Source: Crocinitomicaceae bacterium (lineage in GTDB: Bacteria; Bacteroidota; Bacteroidia; Flavobacteriales_D; Crocinitomicaceae). Taken from it: a stretch of 64,000 bases of DNA. Made by a program: the position numbers and the translations under genes. The notes under the pieces were generated by a model. It saw nothing but the letters and a program-made list of their open reading frames with translations, searched no databases and was not told the DNA's origin. Location: contig JAKVAQ010000025.1 of assembly GCA_022447665.1 (NCBI GenBank), positions 26,629 through 90,628 of the forward strand. The letters run 5' to 3'. Every line of letters begins with the position of its first letter. The stretch's first letter is position 1. Below are positions 7,123 through 16,122 of the stretch, piece by piece.

Positions 7123-9612
7123 ATGTTCAAGAAATTCCTTTTTCTACTTCCTTTATTTTTCACTTTCGTCGGTTTTACTCAAGACGACCACGAAGAAATG
7201 CCTTCTTCAGTCGATGAAGTAATTACTTGGCGTTTTTCAGTTGAATGTGACGGAGACGGTGAAGCCACCATCGTCATGAAAATAGACCAAAGGAATCATT
7301 GGCATATTTATGCTCAAGAACAACCAGCAGGAGGAGTTTCTCTTCCAACAACATTTACTTGGCCAGAAAGTCCGAACTATAAATTAGTTGGACCTACTAA
7401 AGAATATGGTGCTGAAGAAAAAACGTTAGATGGTTTCCCTGAAAAGGCATTCTATGGCGAACAAGCTAAATTCAAACAAAAAATCAAATTCTTAACAGAC
7501 GAACCATTCGAATTAACATTAGGGTATGAATTTATGGCATGTAAAATTGCTTGTTTCCCACCCGATTATAGAGAAGAAACATTCAAATTCAACCCAAAAG
7601 ACTGTGGCGCCTCCGGAGCAATTGAAACAGAAGAAGGAACTGAAGATGAAATGGCTGAAGAGAATATAATGGAAGATTCTAGCCTTGATTCTGCACTTAT
7701 CCTCATGGCAAGTAGTTGTGAAGGCTGGAGTTATTCTGAAAAATTTGATCCTGTAACAGTAAAAGTTTTTAAAGCTCAAAGAACGGATAAATTAAGTTAT
7801 TCTTTGACCACTACCATCGAAATCGATTCCATATTTGCAATGTATGCTTTCGACAATGAACAAGGATTAAAATCTACATTTACACTTGATGAGAACCCGA
7901 AAGTAGACGCTCCAGAACCTTACGAACTAACAATCGAAAAGACATTAACAGAAGGAGCCAAGGGCTATAAGTATATGGCTACAGTAAAGCAAAACATTGA
8001 GCTTACTGACACCAATGATATCCCTACAGTAACTGGAGCACTTGATATATTTTTAATGGGATGTGATGCTAATCTTCATAATACCGAAAGTGTTGCTCTT
8101 TCGTTTGATTTGAAAGAAGCTTTAGATAATGGAACCAGAACTGAGACCGATTCTCTTTGGCTGATTTTCTTCCTTGCCTTCGCTTCAGGATTCATTGCAC
8201 TTTTAACTCCTTGTGTTTTCCCGATGATTCCTATGACGGTAACCTTCTTTACCAAACAGTCTAAAACTAAAGCAGAGGGTATTCGAAAAGCGACCATTTA
8301 TGCCATTTCGATTATTGTTATTTATATGCTACTCGGTGTAGCTGTAGCATCCATATTCGGAGGACCTGCATTGAATGCTATGGCAACTAACCCTATTGTG
8401 AATATCATATTCTTCGCAATGTTCGTAGTGTTTGCAATTTCGTTCTTAGGGGCTTTTGAAATTACACTTCCTAACTCATGGGTGAATAAAGCGGACAAGC
8501 AAGCAGACAGAGGAGGATTGATTGGAATCTTCTTTATGGCCTTCACACTTGCTTTGGTTTCATTCTCTTGTACTGGACCAATTGTAGGTACTGTATTGGT
8601 GCAATCTGCTCAGGGAGGATTTTCAGGACCAATTGTAGCGATGTTTGGATTTGCACTTGCATTAGCACTTCCTTTTTGGTTATTTGCTGCTTTCCCAGGA
8701 TGGCTAAACTCAATGCCTCAATCTGGTGGTTGGTTAAACACAGTAAAAGTGACTCTAGGCTTCTTAGAACTAGCATTTGCGCTTAAATTCTTATCGAATG
8801 CAGATTTGGTAGAGCAATGGCACTTCTTAGAACGAGAAATGTTCCTTGCAATTTGGATAGGAATCTTCTTGATGCTCGTTATTTATCTCCTCGGAAAAAT
8901 CAGGTTCCCTCATGATAGTCCTTTGGAAAAATTGTCCGTCGGAAGAGGACTCTTTGCGATGGTAGTATTATGCTTTGTTATTTACCTAATTCCAGGTTTA
9001 TGGGGAGCGCCATTAAAAGCGATTGCAGGATTCCCTCCTCCAGCAACATACTCTGAAGCTCCATTTGGAATTCATGGTCATGCTCCTGAGGTAGAAGATG
9101 GTTGGCCTCCTTCAACAAAAGCACATGGTCACGGAATCAATGTGATCACAGATTACGAAGAAGCGCTCGCTTATGCTCAAGAGACAGGCAAACCTTTATT
9201 AATTGACTTTACAGGTTGGGCTTGTGTAAACTGTCGTAAGATGGAAGAAAATGTTTGGGCAGAAGAGCATGTAGCACCAATAATGGCTGAAGACTTTATT
9301 ATTGCTTCACTCTATGTAGATGACCGTACAGAAATTAGCGAAAAGTACAAAGGTCAAAAAGGAACTGACGGAAATGAGTTTGTAACCATTGGTGACAAAT
9401 GGATGGACTTCCAAATCGCCGCTTACCAAGAAGTAACACAACCAATGTACGTAGTTGTTGACCATAATGAGAACAACATTTCAGGTAAAGCGAACTACCA
9501 AACACATTCAAATCCTGAAGATTTCAAAAACTGGTTAGAGTTTGCTTTATCTCAATTTGATGCAACAAAAGATGCAGCTACTTATTACCCAGAATTTGAG
9601 GTAGTGAAATAG
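7123..9612 (+). CDS. dsbD: DsbD-family thiol:disulfide interchange protein
   Basis: The protein carries reducing equivalents from cytoplasmic thioredoxin across the inner membrane to periplasmic partners. The 829 aa show, in order: a signal peptide ending VGFTQ; an N-terminal DsbD periplasmic domain (about 25-170) with the redox pair in MACKIACFPP; an acidic linker; a second domain of similar size (about 195-330); a transmembrane domain with LTPCVFPMIPMTVTFF and the second Cys in SFSCTGPIVG; and a C-terminal thioredoxin domain with the WACVNCRKME active site. The family usually has a single N-terminal domain, so the second is an insertion, apparently a degenerate copy with one Cys (LMGCDANL). 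Start ATG 7123 follows the promoter element. Family assignment is firm. Confidence 0.93.
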   Translation: MFKKFLFLLPLFFTFVGFTQDDHEEMPSSVDEVITWRFSVECDGDGEATIVMKIDQRNHWHIYAQEQPAGGVSLPTTFTWPESPNYKLVGPTKEYGAEEKTLDGFPEKAFYGEQAKFKQKIKFLTDEPFELTLGYEFMACKIACFPPDYREETFKFNPKDCGASGAIETEEGTEDEMAEENIMEDSSLDSALILMASSCEGWSYSEKFDPVTVKVFKAQRTDKLSYSLTTTIEIDSIFAMYAFDNEQGLKSTFTLDENPKVDAPEPYELTIEKTLTEGAKGYKYMATVKQNIELTDTNDIPTVTGALDIFLMGCDANLHNTESVALSFDLKEALDNGTRTETDSLWLIFFLAFASGFIALLTPCVFPMIPMTVTFFTKQSKTKAEGIRKATIYAISIIVIYMLLGVAVASIFGGPALNAMATNPIVNIIFFAMFVVFAISFLGAFEITLPNSWVNKADKQADRGGLIGIFFMAFTLALVSFSCTGPIVGTVLVQSAQGGFSGPIVAMFGFALALALPFWLFAAFPGWLNSMPQSGGWLNTVKVTLGFLELAFALKFLSNADLVEQWHFLEREMFLAIWIGIFLMLVIYLLGKIRFPHDSPLEKLSVGRGLFAMVVLCFVIYLIPGLWGAPLKAIAGFPPPATYSEAPFGIHGHAPEVEDGWPPSTKAHGHGINVITDYEEALAYAQETGKPLLIDFTGWACVNCRKMEENVWAEEHVAPIMAEDFIIASLYVDDRTEISEKYKGQKGTDGNEFVTIGDKWMDFQIAAYQEVTQPMYVVVDHNENNISGKANYQTHSNPEDFKNWLEFALSQFDATKDAATYYPEFEVVK

Positions 9613-9638
9613 TAGTTTGATATTTGATATAATAAGAG

Positions 9639-9670
9639 AAAGCCCTACCTTTATTGGATAGGGCTTTTTT
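9639..9670 (+). terminator. Rho-independent terminator after dsbD
   Basis: AAGCCCTA (9640-9647) pairs with TAGGGCTT (9659-9666), followed by a T run ending just before the next start codon at 9672. It separates dsbD from the following pair. Confidence 0.75.
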
Positions 9671-9671
9671 A

Positions 9672-10073
9672 ATGATCAAGAATCTAAATGCGTATCATAT
9701 TTTGAATACTATTATTATACTAACTGGGATAGTAATCATTTTGAAATTCATGCGACTTGTGCCAATTCTTGGCTATGGCGCCACTTGGTATTACGTTCTT
9801 CCTATTGGGCTAGCATTTGTAATTAAAAGCCAACTTCAACCTGCAAACCAATCCATTAAAGACCCCTTGTTTTTTCATCCTTGGGCGAGAAGACTAATCT
9901 ATTCTGCACTAGGTATACTTTCGCTGGCAATTGTTGTAAAAATCATGCGATGGCCTTATTCTTATTATTTATTCCTGATTAGTGGTCTTTTACAAATTGG
10001 CGCATTAATTGCATCATTTACGTTCAAAACAGCTGTATTTGATGATGATAGTGAATTATTGGATCAGTTTTAA
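9672..10073 (+). CDS. Four-helix membrane protein, unknown
   Basis: The 133-aa product starts MIKNLNAYHILNTIIILTGI. Four hydrophobic segments, at roughly residues 10-30, 40-55, 75-95 and 100-120, indicate an inner-membrane protein. Each pair begins with an NxIIIxxGIVxIxKxMR or LGILSLAIVVKIMRWPY pattern, so the two halves look like a duplicated helical hairpin. A longer TTG start lies inside the dsbD terminator and is rejected. The stop overlaps the next start by one base (TAATG), which implies translational coupling. Function unknown. Confidence 0.7.
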   Translation: MIKNLNAYHILNTIIILTGIVIILKFMRLVPILGYGATWYYVLPIGLAFVIKSQLQPANQSIKDPLFFHPWARRLIYSALGILSLAIVVKIMRWPYSYYLFLISGLLQIGALIASFTFKTAVFDDDSELLDQF

Positions 10074-10594
10074 TGAAGAATTTTGTTCGATTAAATATCA
10101 CCGACAATAATATACTTGATGAAGTTTCTTTTTTTGTTAAGTGTCATGTAGATTTTATTTGGCTAGTTATTCCTGATGATTTTTCAAAATCACATTTAAT
10201 TGACGACATCATTTCCATATGCGAAGGCGAAACGGCCGTTTGGATAGACTCAAATCAAACGTTCGATAACCATTTTATTACTGGAGTAATTAAGTACGGC
10301 CTTCCAAAAGACAGTTCGCATGTGTGGGCTGGAGTAGCTAAGAACCTTGCAGATTTCAAAAATATGGAACTTGCCGGAGCTCAGTTTGTTTTGATCGAAT
10401 ACTTCGATGTTTTTGGTCAATCAAAAGATGGAATTTTAGGAGACGAAGGACTTCACACCATATTTGAAGACGAAAGTTATGGCTGGAGCATTCTTACGAT
10501 AAACACTCCTGTTTATGTTTACGGTAAACTAAATAAAGCGCAAACCATAAAACTCCATGAATCAACCTTTGTTGAAGGTTACGAAATCAATTAG
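10073..10594 (+). CDS. Unknown cytoplasmic protein coupled to the membrane protein
   Basis: This 173-aa protein has no signal peptide or membrane helix. Alternating strand and helix segments (FIWLVIPDDF, GETAVWIDSNQ, HVWAGVAKNLADF, AGAQFVLIEYFDVFG, GWSILTINTPVYVYG) suggest an alpha/beta fold, perhaps barrel-like, but I see no catalytic motif. The overlapping TAATG with the upstream gene argues that the two products act together. Its stop shares four bases with the stop of the convergent TonB-receptor gene. Confidence 0.65.
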   Translation: MKNFVRLNITDNNILDEVSFFVKCHVDFIWLVIPDDFSKSHLIDDIISICEGETAVWIDSNQTFDNHFITGVIKYGLPKDSSHVWAGVAKNLADFKNMELAGAQFVLIEYFDVFGQSKDGILGDEGLHTIFEDESYGWSILTINTPVYVYGKLNKAQTIKLHESTFVEGYEIN

Positions 10595-12942
10595 AAATAA
10601 ATTCGATACTGGAAAATTGGCAGCCTCCCTGTTTGATAGGTTGTTTTTGTTTGTTGAAGGATAGGATCGTATTCCTGAATAAATATGTTCTTGTAGGCGG
10701 TAATATTTTGAACATCTAGCGCCCATTCCTGCGTTATGTTTTTTCCCACCATTTTGAAAGCTACCCGTACATCTCCGCGTACATAGTCTTTATACTTTGA
10801 GGTATAGGATTGATTAACATCTCTAATCTCTGTGCCGTAGAGTACACTTAAATCATACAATATGGGAGTAAATCTTCTACCTCCATTGTACATAAATTTT
10901 CCATCTAGCGTTAACGAGTTTTGAAACTTCTTTCCAGGTTTAAATCGAAATTCATATCCTCCTAAAGCATTGAAAGTAAAGTTTCCATTAAATGCCGTAT
11001 TGAATTTCTCTCCACTGTAGGAAGTATAAAAAGACTCATAAATAGAAGAGTTTACCATAAAATAAAAGCCTTTATCTAAATACTTTTCAATGGTAATCTC
11101 AACCCCATAGTTCTCTCCCTCTCCTTCATTCACCATTACGTCTGGTAGAATTGTGGTAAAATCAGCTCCAAAATTCAAAATAGAGAAATTACTAGAGTCT
11201 GGAGCCACAGGAACATCATATAACTTTTGATAATAGGATTCTATCTTCAAATTAATTCCATAATTGAAGCGGTGCTGGTATGCCATTACGAAGTGATGAC
11301 TCTTGGTCATTTCTAGTTCCGTATTGGGAGTACTTGACGCTCCAAATTCGTCTTGCACTTCATTAAAATACAATTCCAAAGGCTGAAGCTGACTATGTAA
11401 TCCATAAGCAAAAGAAAGCCTGTCCTTCTCAGTGAAATTATAAGAAACACCGGCTCTTGGTTCAATCATTAATTCGTTGTTCAATCCTACGTATTGTCCA
11501 TGCACCCCTCCGTTAAAAGTAAGGTTTGGCAGTGGTCTATATTGATAAGCAACATACGGTTGAAGCACAGGTACATTTCCTTTAAAGTCATGCAGAATAT
11601 CAAATCCCGATAATTGGGTACGATAGAGACTATCGTTAAGGTTAAGTAAAAAATAATCTGAATGCAGCCCAACCTTGTAAGTGTGTTTTGCCGAAAGTTT
11701 ATGATTAACAAAAATATCACCGGTCCATTTTGCCACCGTTGAATTACTTCGATAAGTCGTAAATGGATTATTAAAAGCAAGATCCACTGTATCATTTGTA
11801 ATTCTATTTAAGTTGCCTTGCATACCCGTTGAAATATTGAAATAAGCACTTTTTCCTAATCGCTGTTTATGGGCAACACCAACTACACCTACCCTACTAT
11901 CAAAAGAAGTATTGCTGTAATCTAGAGCAAACAAATCTGTACTGTCAGCATTTTCGGCAAGTATCTCGATATAACTATACCCTCCTATTCCAAAAACACT
12001 GGTCACACCCTTTTTTGAAGGAAAATTAAGCTTAAAACTAAGGTCTTGGTAGTTGGGCAAAGAAGTGGTGCCAATATTAATACCTAGCGCCGAAAATAAT
12101 TCTAAAGTGGAATAACGATAGTTCACCAAATATGACGCCCCCGTTTTTCTCGAGATCGGACCTTCAGCCATGAGTTCTGCCCCATTAAAACCAATCTGAA
12201 ACATAAACTCATGTTTCTCATTATTCCCTGTTCTCATTTTCAAATCAAAAACACCAGCAATAGCATTACCGTATTCTGAAGGAAAGGCACCCGTCATAAA
12301 ATCTGAATTTGCCAGGACGTTGTTGTTCAAAATAGAGATTGGGCCACCGGTAGTTCCGAAACGTGCAAAATGGTTCGGGTTCGGAATATCAACACCTTCC
12401 ATTCTAAACAATACTCCTGTTGGTGAATTACCACGAATTACAATATCATTTCTCGAATCATCTGCTCCTTGCACACCTGCATAGTTCTGTGCCATTCGAG
12501 CAACGTCATTTTTTGTTCCTGCATACCTATTGGATTCCTCAACGGAAAAGGTTCTCGTACTTAAGGTAGCCATTTTATTAATACTTTCTCCTTGTTCATT
12601 GGCCACAACTTCTACAGCATTCATCATGGTAACAGCCTCCACCATCTCTATATTTAAAACTACTTCTTTAGAGACCACATCAATATTGGGAAGAGTAACA
12701 GGCTCATAACCCACAAAAGTGATTTGAATCGCTTGACGACCAACGGGAACACCTTCTAACCTAAATTTCCCATCAATATCGGTTACCGAACCTTTAATCG
12801 GATCAGAATTCAACAGAATTACTTTGGCTCCGATAATTGGCTGAAAGGTCTCCTTATCCTTTACAGTCCCACGAATAGTCTGGGTGTTTTGGGCATAGAG
12901 ACCAGTTGAGAAGAATAGAAAAAAGAAGGCAATTAGTCGCAT
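10591..12942 (-). CDS. TonB-dependent receptor with carboxypeptidase-regulatory N-terminal domain
   Basis: This 783-aa outer-membrane transporter has a signal peptide (1-17), then a carboxypeptidase-D-regulatory-like beta-sandwich (about 22-105: GTVKDKETFQPIIGAKVIL and GKFRLEGVPVGRQ), a plug domain (about 120-240, with DIVIRGNSPTGVLFRMEG and NVLANSDFMTGAF) and a C-terminal beta-barrel ending in an aromatic residue (QYRIYF). There is no STN domain. It closely resembles the receptor at 34429-36780, sharing SINKMAT, NRYAG, NDIVxRGNSP and GGPIS, so the two are paralogues, but it has no sigma factor, FecR or SusD partner nearby. Its substrate cannot be told from sequence. A TATCTTTG element precedes the start. 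Confidence 0.92.
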   Translation of the reverse strand: MRLIAFFFLFFSTGLYAQNTQTIRGTVKDKETFQPIIGAKVILLNSDPIKGSVTDIDGKFRLEGVPVGRQAIQITFVGYEPVTLPNIDVVSKEVVLNIEMVEAVTMMNAVEVVANEQGESINKMATLSTRTFSVEESNRYAGTKNDVARMAQNYAGVQGADDSRNDIVIRGNSPTGVLFRMEGVDIPNPNHFARFGTTGGPISILNNNVLANSDFMTGAFPSEYGNAIAGVFDLKMRTGNNEKHEFMFQIGFNGAELMAEGPISRKTGASYLVNYRYSTLELFSALGINIGTTSLPNYQDLSFKLNFPSKKGVTSVFGIGGYSYIEILAENADSTDLFALDYSNTSFDSRVGVVGVAHKQRLGKSAYFNISTGMQGNLNRITNDTVDLAFNNPFTTYRSNSTVAKWTGDIFVNHKLSAKHTYKVGLHSDYFLLNLNDSLYRTQLSGFDILHDFKGNVPVLQPYVAYQYRPLPNLTFNGGVHGQYVGLNNELMIEPRAGVSYNFTEKDRLSFAYGLHSQLQPLELYFNEVQDEFGASSTPNTELEMTKSHHFVMAYQHRFNYGINLKIESYYQKLYDVPVAPDSSNFSILNFGADFTTILPDVMVNEGEGENYGVEITIEKYLDKGFYFMVNSSIYESFYTSYSGEKFNTAFNGNFTFNALGGYEFRFKPGKKFQNSLTLDGKFMYNGGRRFTPILYDLSVLYGTEIRDVNQSYTSKYKDYVRGDVRVAFKMVGKNITQEWALDVQNITAYKNIFIQEYDPILQQTKTTYQTGRLPIFQYRIYF

Positions 12943-12960
12943 TTATTCTGATTTTCAGGG

Positions 12961-12968
12961 CAAAGATA
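12961..12968 (-). promoter_or_regulatory. Promoter -7 element TATCTTTG
   Basis: The minus strand reads TATCTTTG, 18 nt upstream of the receptor's ATG at 12942. A TTTG lies 24 bp further upstream (12993-12996), rather wide for the -33 box. Confidence 0.55.
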
Positions 12969-13127
12969 GCTTATAACTACCCTGCACTTAAACAAAATCA
13001 ACAAAAAGAGGTTTTACATCTACTAGATAGTAGCTTCAAAAAAGAAACTACTTCAATGATAAAAGTCTTTACTTGGGGTTAATTTTATACTCCTTAAAAG
13101 TCAAGTAGAAAATCTACTCAAAACAAA

Positions 13128-13931
13128 ATGGTTAAAGACAGAGACAAAACACTGATTAAACTCATACAACTCGCTTGTGTTTGTCTATTTCTTGGAAGAG
13201 GAGTTACTTTTTTAATGGAGTTTGACCAAACTTTTATTGACCACACCCCATTAATAGCTGTTAAAATTTGCGGTATTATCTTGATCGCCGCAGCTATAAT
13301 TCTCCTGGTTTATAAGCACGTGAAAAGAACATTTGTAGTGCCAGCAATAATTATTGCCTCAGCTGTACTCTCCCTTCATTCCATTATTGCCGCTTGGTAT
13401 TCCTCATTTCCATTTGCTCAAATGATTGAGCACAGTTTACAGCTGGGAACTCCAATTGTCTTAATTCGTTTGATTTATACTCCGGATAGAATTGATTCCA
13501 GCTACAAAGTATTACTCTGTCTATCTGTATTAACATTTGTTGGTCACGGTTTATTTGCCCTAGGAATACCAGAAATTCCGCATTCATTTCTTAAGCTAAC
13601 ATCGAGTATAATAGGTTTGAACCCTGAGTATTCATCTTACTTTTTAGCTGTTTTTGGAATTCTAGATCTGATTATGCTTGCGCTCCTCTTTAAAATCCCA
13701 AACATCCCTATCAAAAGGATTTTAATTGGTTACATGATAATTTGGGGAGGAATAACCACCTTATCGAGAGTGACAAGCGGAATGATAAGTTACAATCTCT
13801 TTTCTGAAGATCTCCTAAAGATGTTTACTCATACTCTGTATCGTATTGTTCATTTCATAATCCCGATGGTTCTATTTCTGATTTTGAAGCGGGTTCATTT
13901 GAAAGAATTTCAGCACAAAGTATCAAATTAA
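13128..13931 (+). CDS. Polytopic inner-membrane protein, unknown
   Basis: The 267-aa product is mostly hydrophobic, with about seven predicted membrane segments from LIQLACVCLFLG near the N-terminus to FIIPMVLFLIL near the C-terminus, and a basic C-terminal tail (KRVHLKEFQHKVSN). There is no signal peptide and no transporter or enzyme motif I recognise. It is flanked by a divergent receptor gene and by gpsA, which has its own promoter element, so it is probably transcribed alone. Confidence 0.7.
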   Translation: MVKDRDKTLIKLIQLACVCLFLGRGVTFLMEFDQTFIDHTPLIAVKICGIILIAAAIILLVYKHVKRTFVVPAIIIASAVLSLHSIIAAWYSSFPFAQMIEHSLQLGTPIVLIRLIYTPDRIDSSYKVLLCLSVLTFVGHGLFALGIPEIPHSFLKLTSSIIGLNPEYSSYFLAVFGILDLIMLALLFKIPNIPIKRILIGYMIIWGGITTLSRVTSGMISYNLFSEDLLKMFTHTLYRIVHFIIPMVLFLILKRVHLKEFQHKVSN

Positions 13932-13999
13932 CTCATCTGGAATACAGGTTCTAACAGTACAGTATAGTAGTACTATAGCCAGAATGTGGGGATTTTTTT

Positions 14000-14007
14000 T
14001 ACCTTTG
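14000..14007 (+). promoter_or_regulatory. Promoter -7 element TACCTTTG
   Basis: A TAnnTTTG match 13 nt before the gpsA ATG at 14021, so the mRNA leader would be very short. Confidence 0.6.
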
Positions 14008-14020
14008 CCCCTACCCCTAA

Positions 14021-15022
14021 ATGGACGGCGAACATAAGAAAATAGCGGTAATAGGTGGTGGTAGCTGGGCAACAGCTATCATGAAAATCCTCTCAAGTCA
14101 TAAACATCCTGTGAATTGGTGGATGCATAACGAACAGTCCGCACGTCATATTCTTAAGTATCGCCACAATCCTAAATACCTTCAGTCGGTTGAGTTTGAT
14201 TTGAACAAGATCAATATTAGTACTGATCTCAAAGAGATTATCGATCCAGCTGATATTGTAATTATTGCAACACCTTCTGCCTATCTTTACGAGCTTTTTA
14301 AGGATACCCCTAAAACTTTATTTAAAGACAAGTTTGTATTCTCGGCGGTAAAAGGTATTGTGCCGGAAGTAAATGAACTTCCAGGTCATTTCTTTCATGA
14401 GAAACTAGATGTACCATTCGATAATATCGGAATCATATGTGGGCCATGTCATGCTGAAGAGGTAGCATTAGAAAGGCTCTCCTATTTAACCGTTGCGTGT
14501 CAAGAGGAAGACATGGCCGAATACATGGCTGAAAGACTTGAAACAAGATTTATAAAAACGACTGTTTCTGACGATATTTTTGGAACTGAATATTCAGCGG
14601 TTCTGAAGAATGTTTATTCCATTGCAAGTGGAATTTGTGCAGGATTAGGGTATGGAGATAATTTCCAATCAGTACTAATCGCAAATGCAATTCAAGAAAT
14701 TGAAAATTTCATTGACGAAGTGAATCCAATTCACCGTGATGTAAAATCATCTGCCTATTTAGGCGATTTATTAGTAACTGCTTATTCCAAATTCTCCAGA
14801 AATAGAACTTTCGGTTATATGATTGGAAAAGGATATTCTGTTAAGATTGCTCAAATGGAAATGGACATGGTGGCAGAAGGATACTATGCCACTAAATGTT
14901 TGATCGAAATCAACAAAAAATATTGTGTAGAAATGCCAATTCTAGAAGCTGTGAACAACATCATTTACGAAAGAATTTCTCCTTTAATTGAAATTCGCAT
15001 TTTGAGCGAGAAGCTTAGTTAG
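14021..15022 (+). CDS. gpsA: Glycerol-3-phosphate dehydrogenase, NAD(P)+
   Basis: The enzyme reduces dihydroxyacetone phosphate to sn-glycerol 3-phosphate, the backbone for phospholipid synthesis, in the cytoplasm. The 333-aa length is normal. The N-terminal Rossmann motif is IAVIGGGSWATAIMKIL (residues 8-24), followed by VIIATPSAYL, the GPCHAEEVA segment and the catalytic-lysine region AVLKNVYSIASGI near residue 195. The C-terminal helical domain contains SSAYLGDLLVTAYS, a family variant of the GxGDLxxT motif. Its 3' end overlaps the convergent small outer-membrane protein gene by 8 bp. Confidence 0.95.
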   Translation: MDGEHKKIAVIGGGSWATAIMKILSSHKHPVNWWMHNEQSARHILKYRHNPKYLQSVEFDLNKINISTDLKEIIDPADIVIIATPSAYLYELFKDTPKTLFKDKFVFSAVKGIVPEVNELPGHFFHEKLDVPFDNIGIICGPCHAEEVALERLSYLTVACQEEDMAEYMAERLETRFIKTTVSDDIFGTEYSAVLKNVYSIASGICAGLGYGDNFQSVLIANAIQEIENFIDEVNPIHRDVKSSAYLGDLLVTAYSKFSRNRTFGYMIGKGYSVKIAQMEMDMVAEGYYATKCLIEINKKYCVEMPILEAVNNIIYERISPLIEIRILSEKLS

Positions 15023-15542
15023 GATCCGGTATTGACTCTACGTCGATTTGTTTCTGACGTTTTTTAAATCTTACGAAAGTAATTCTATAACCCACTTTAA
15101 CGGAAAAATAGGCCGCCCAAGCTCCTTGATCAATGGCATCTCCGAAATCGTTAAAATAAGAAGGGCCTGCATCCATTGAAACGTTCCATCTTCGGTTTGT
15201 GAACCATGTAAAACCAATGGGGAAATAAACGTTATAATCGCGACTTGCAATATTGAATAATCGAGTGTCAAATATTCCCGCTACACCTAAATAAGGCATT
15301 GCTTTGCCACGCTCTATTTGCCAAGGATAAAAATATGTTTTAACCCCTGCTTTTGGGACACCGACACCGAATTCCGTTCCCCAATGCGCATTAATGTAAT
15401 GTGTAAAATGAATACCTCCAAAGGCCGATGTACCCCAAAACTGAGGACCTATTTCATTTTTAAAAAGTCCATTGATTTGAAAGTTCTTAATGGGTACCTC
15501 ATCATCTTGAGCAATAGTAATACCGCCCAAAATCATTAACAA
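15015..15542 (-). CDS. Small outer-membrane beta-barrel protein, start uncertain
   Basis: The 175-aa product has a strand-rich mature region (HWGTEFGVGVPKAGVKTYFYPW, AAYFSVKVGYRITFVRFKK), like a small outer-membrane barrel. The annotated start is a TTG at 15542; an ATG lies at 15536. The in-frame codons just upstream read as a better signal-peptide N-region (REIVKHSFLILLMILGG...AQ) but contain no ATG, GTG or TTG and overlap the stop of the upstream thioredoxin-like gene. Translation may therefore be coupled to that gene. Function unknown. Confidence 0.65.
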   Translation of the reverse strand: MLMILGGITIAQDDEVPIKNFQINGLFKNEIGPQFWGTSAFGGIHFTHYINAHWGTEFGVGVPKAGVKTYFYPWQIERGKAMPYLGVAGIFDTRLFNIASRDYNVYFPIGFTWFTNRRWNVSMDAGPSYFNDFGDAIDQGAWAAYFSVKVGYRITFVRFKKRQKQIDVESIPDPN

Positions 15543-15562
15543 TATTAGAAATGAGTGTTTGA

Positions 15563-16057
15563 CTATTTCTCTTTTCCTAGAATCTTATTCGCCTCCTTAA
15601 TGAAAACAGTTTCATTTTTCATGTACCCTAATTTTCCAAGAGCACTCAAATTCATTTTTCCTGTAGACTCATCTTTCTCAGAATTAAAAATCCAAATAGT
15701 TGGATATCCTCTTACCCCAAAAGCAGCCTGAAGATCTCTGTTTTGCTGTTTTAACTCATCTGATTGTGCTGTTCTTTTAGGAAAATCTAGCTCCAATAAA
15801 ATCACATTTTCATTGGCCCAAGTAATAAAATCAGGTTTAGCAAAAACATCTTTCTGTAATCTAATACACCATCCACACCAATCACTTCCAGTAAAGAATC
15901 CGAAAATCGGCTTGCCTTGTTCCTTAGAAAGTTCGTGTGCTTCCTCCAAACTTGTATACCAAGTCAATTCCTCAGTTTCTTCGTTAACACTTGAAACGAA
16001 AGAGCTAATTAAGAACCCTAATCCTAAAATAACTCCAAAAAATGCTGTCTTTTTCAT
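15563..16057 (-). CDS. Exported thioredoxin-fold protein
   Basis: This 164-aa protein has an N-terminal signal peptide or anchor (MKKTAFFGVILGLGFLISSF), then a thioredoxin-like domain with a redox pair in GSDWCGWCIRLQKDVF and the cis-proline segment GVRGYPTIWIFNSE. WCxWC followed by a downstream YPT fits the Thioredoxin_7 group of periplasmic thiol oxidoreductases. It probably keeps secreted proteins reduced or works with a DsbD-type electron donor, such as the one encoded at 7123; that link is inference. The small outer-membrane protein gene follows within 20 bp on the same strand. Confidence 0.85.
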   Translation of the reverse strand: MKKTAFFGVILGLGFLISSFVSSVNEETEELTWYTSLEEAHELSKEQGKPIFGFFTGSDWCGWCIRLQKDVFAKPDFITWANENVILLELDFPKRTAQSDELKQQNRDLQAAFGVRGYPTIWIFNSEKDESTGKMNLSALGKLGYMKNETVFIKEANKILGKEK

Positions 16058-16122
16058 ATCTAAAATGCTTAAGTGCGTATTCTATAGACGTTCAAAACTC
16101 TGGTAGAATAGAGATTTTAACA

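Noticed and set aside
14000..14020. CCCCTA-like run before gpsA as a third copy of the ECF element
   Set aside because: It lacks the GTAAAGTTT and TGAGTTGTC parts; it is only a housekeeping -7 element followed by C-rich bases.
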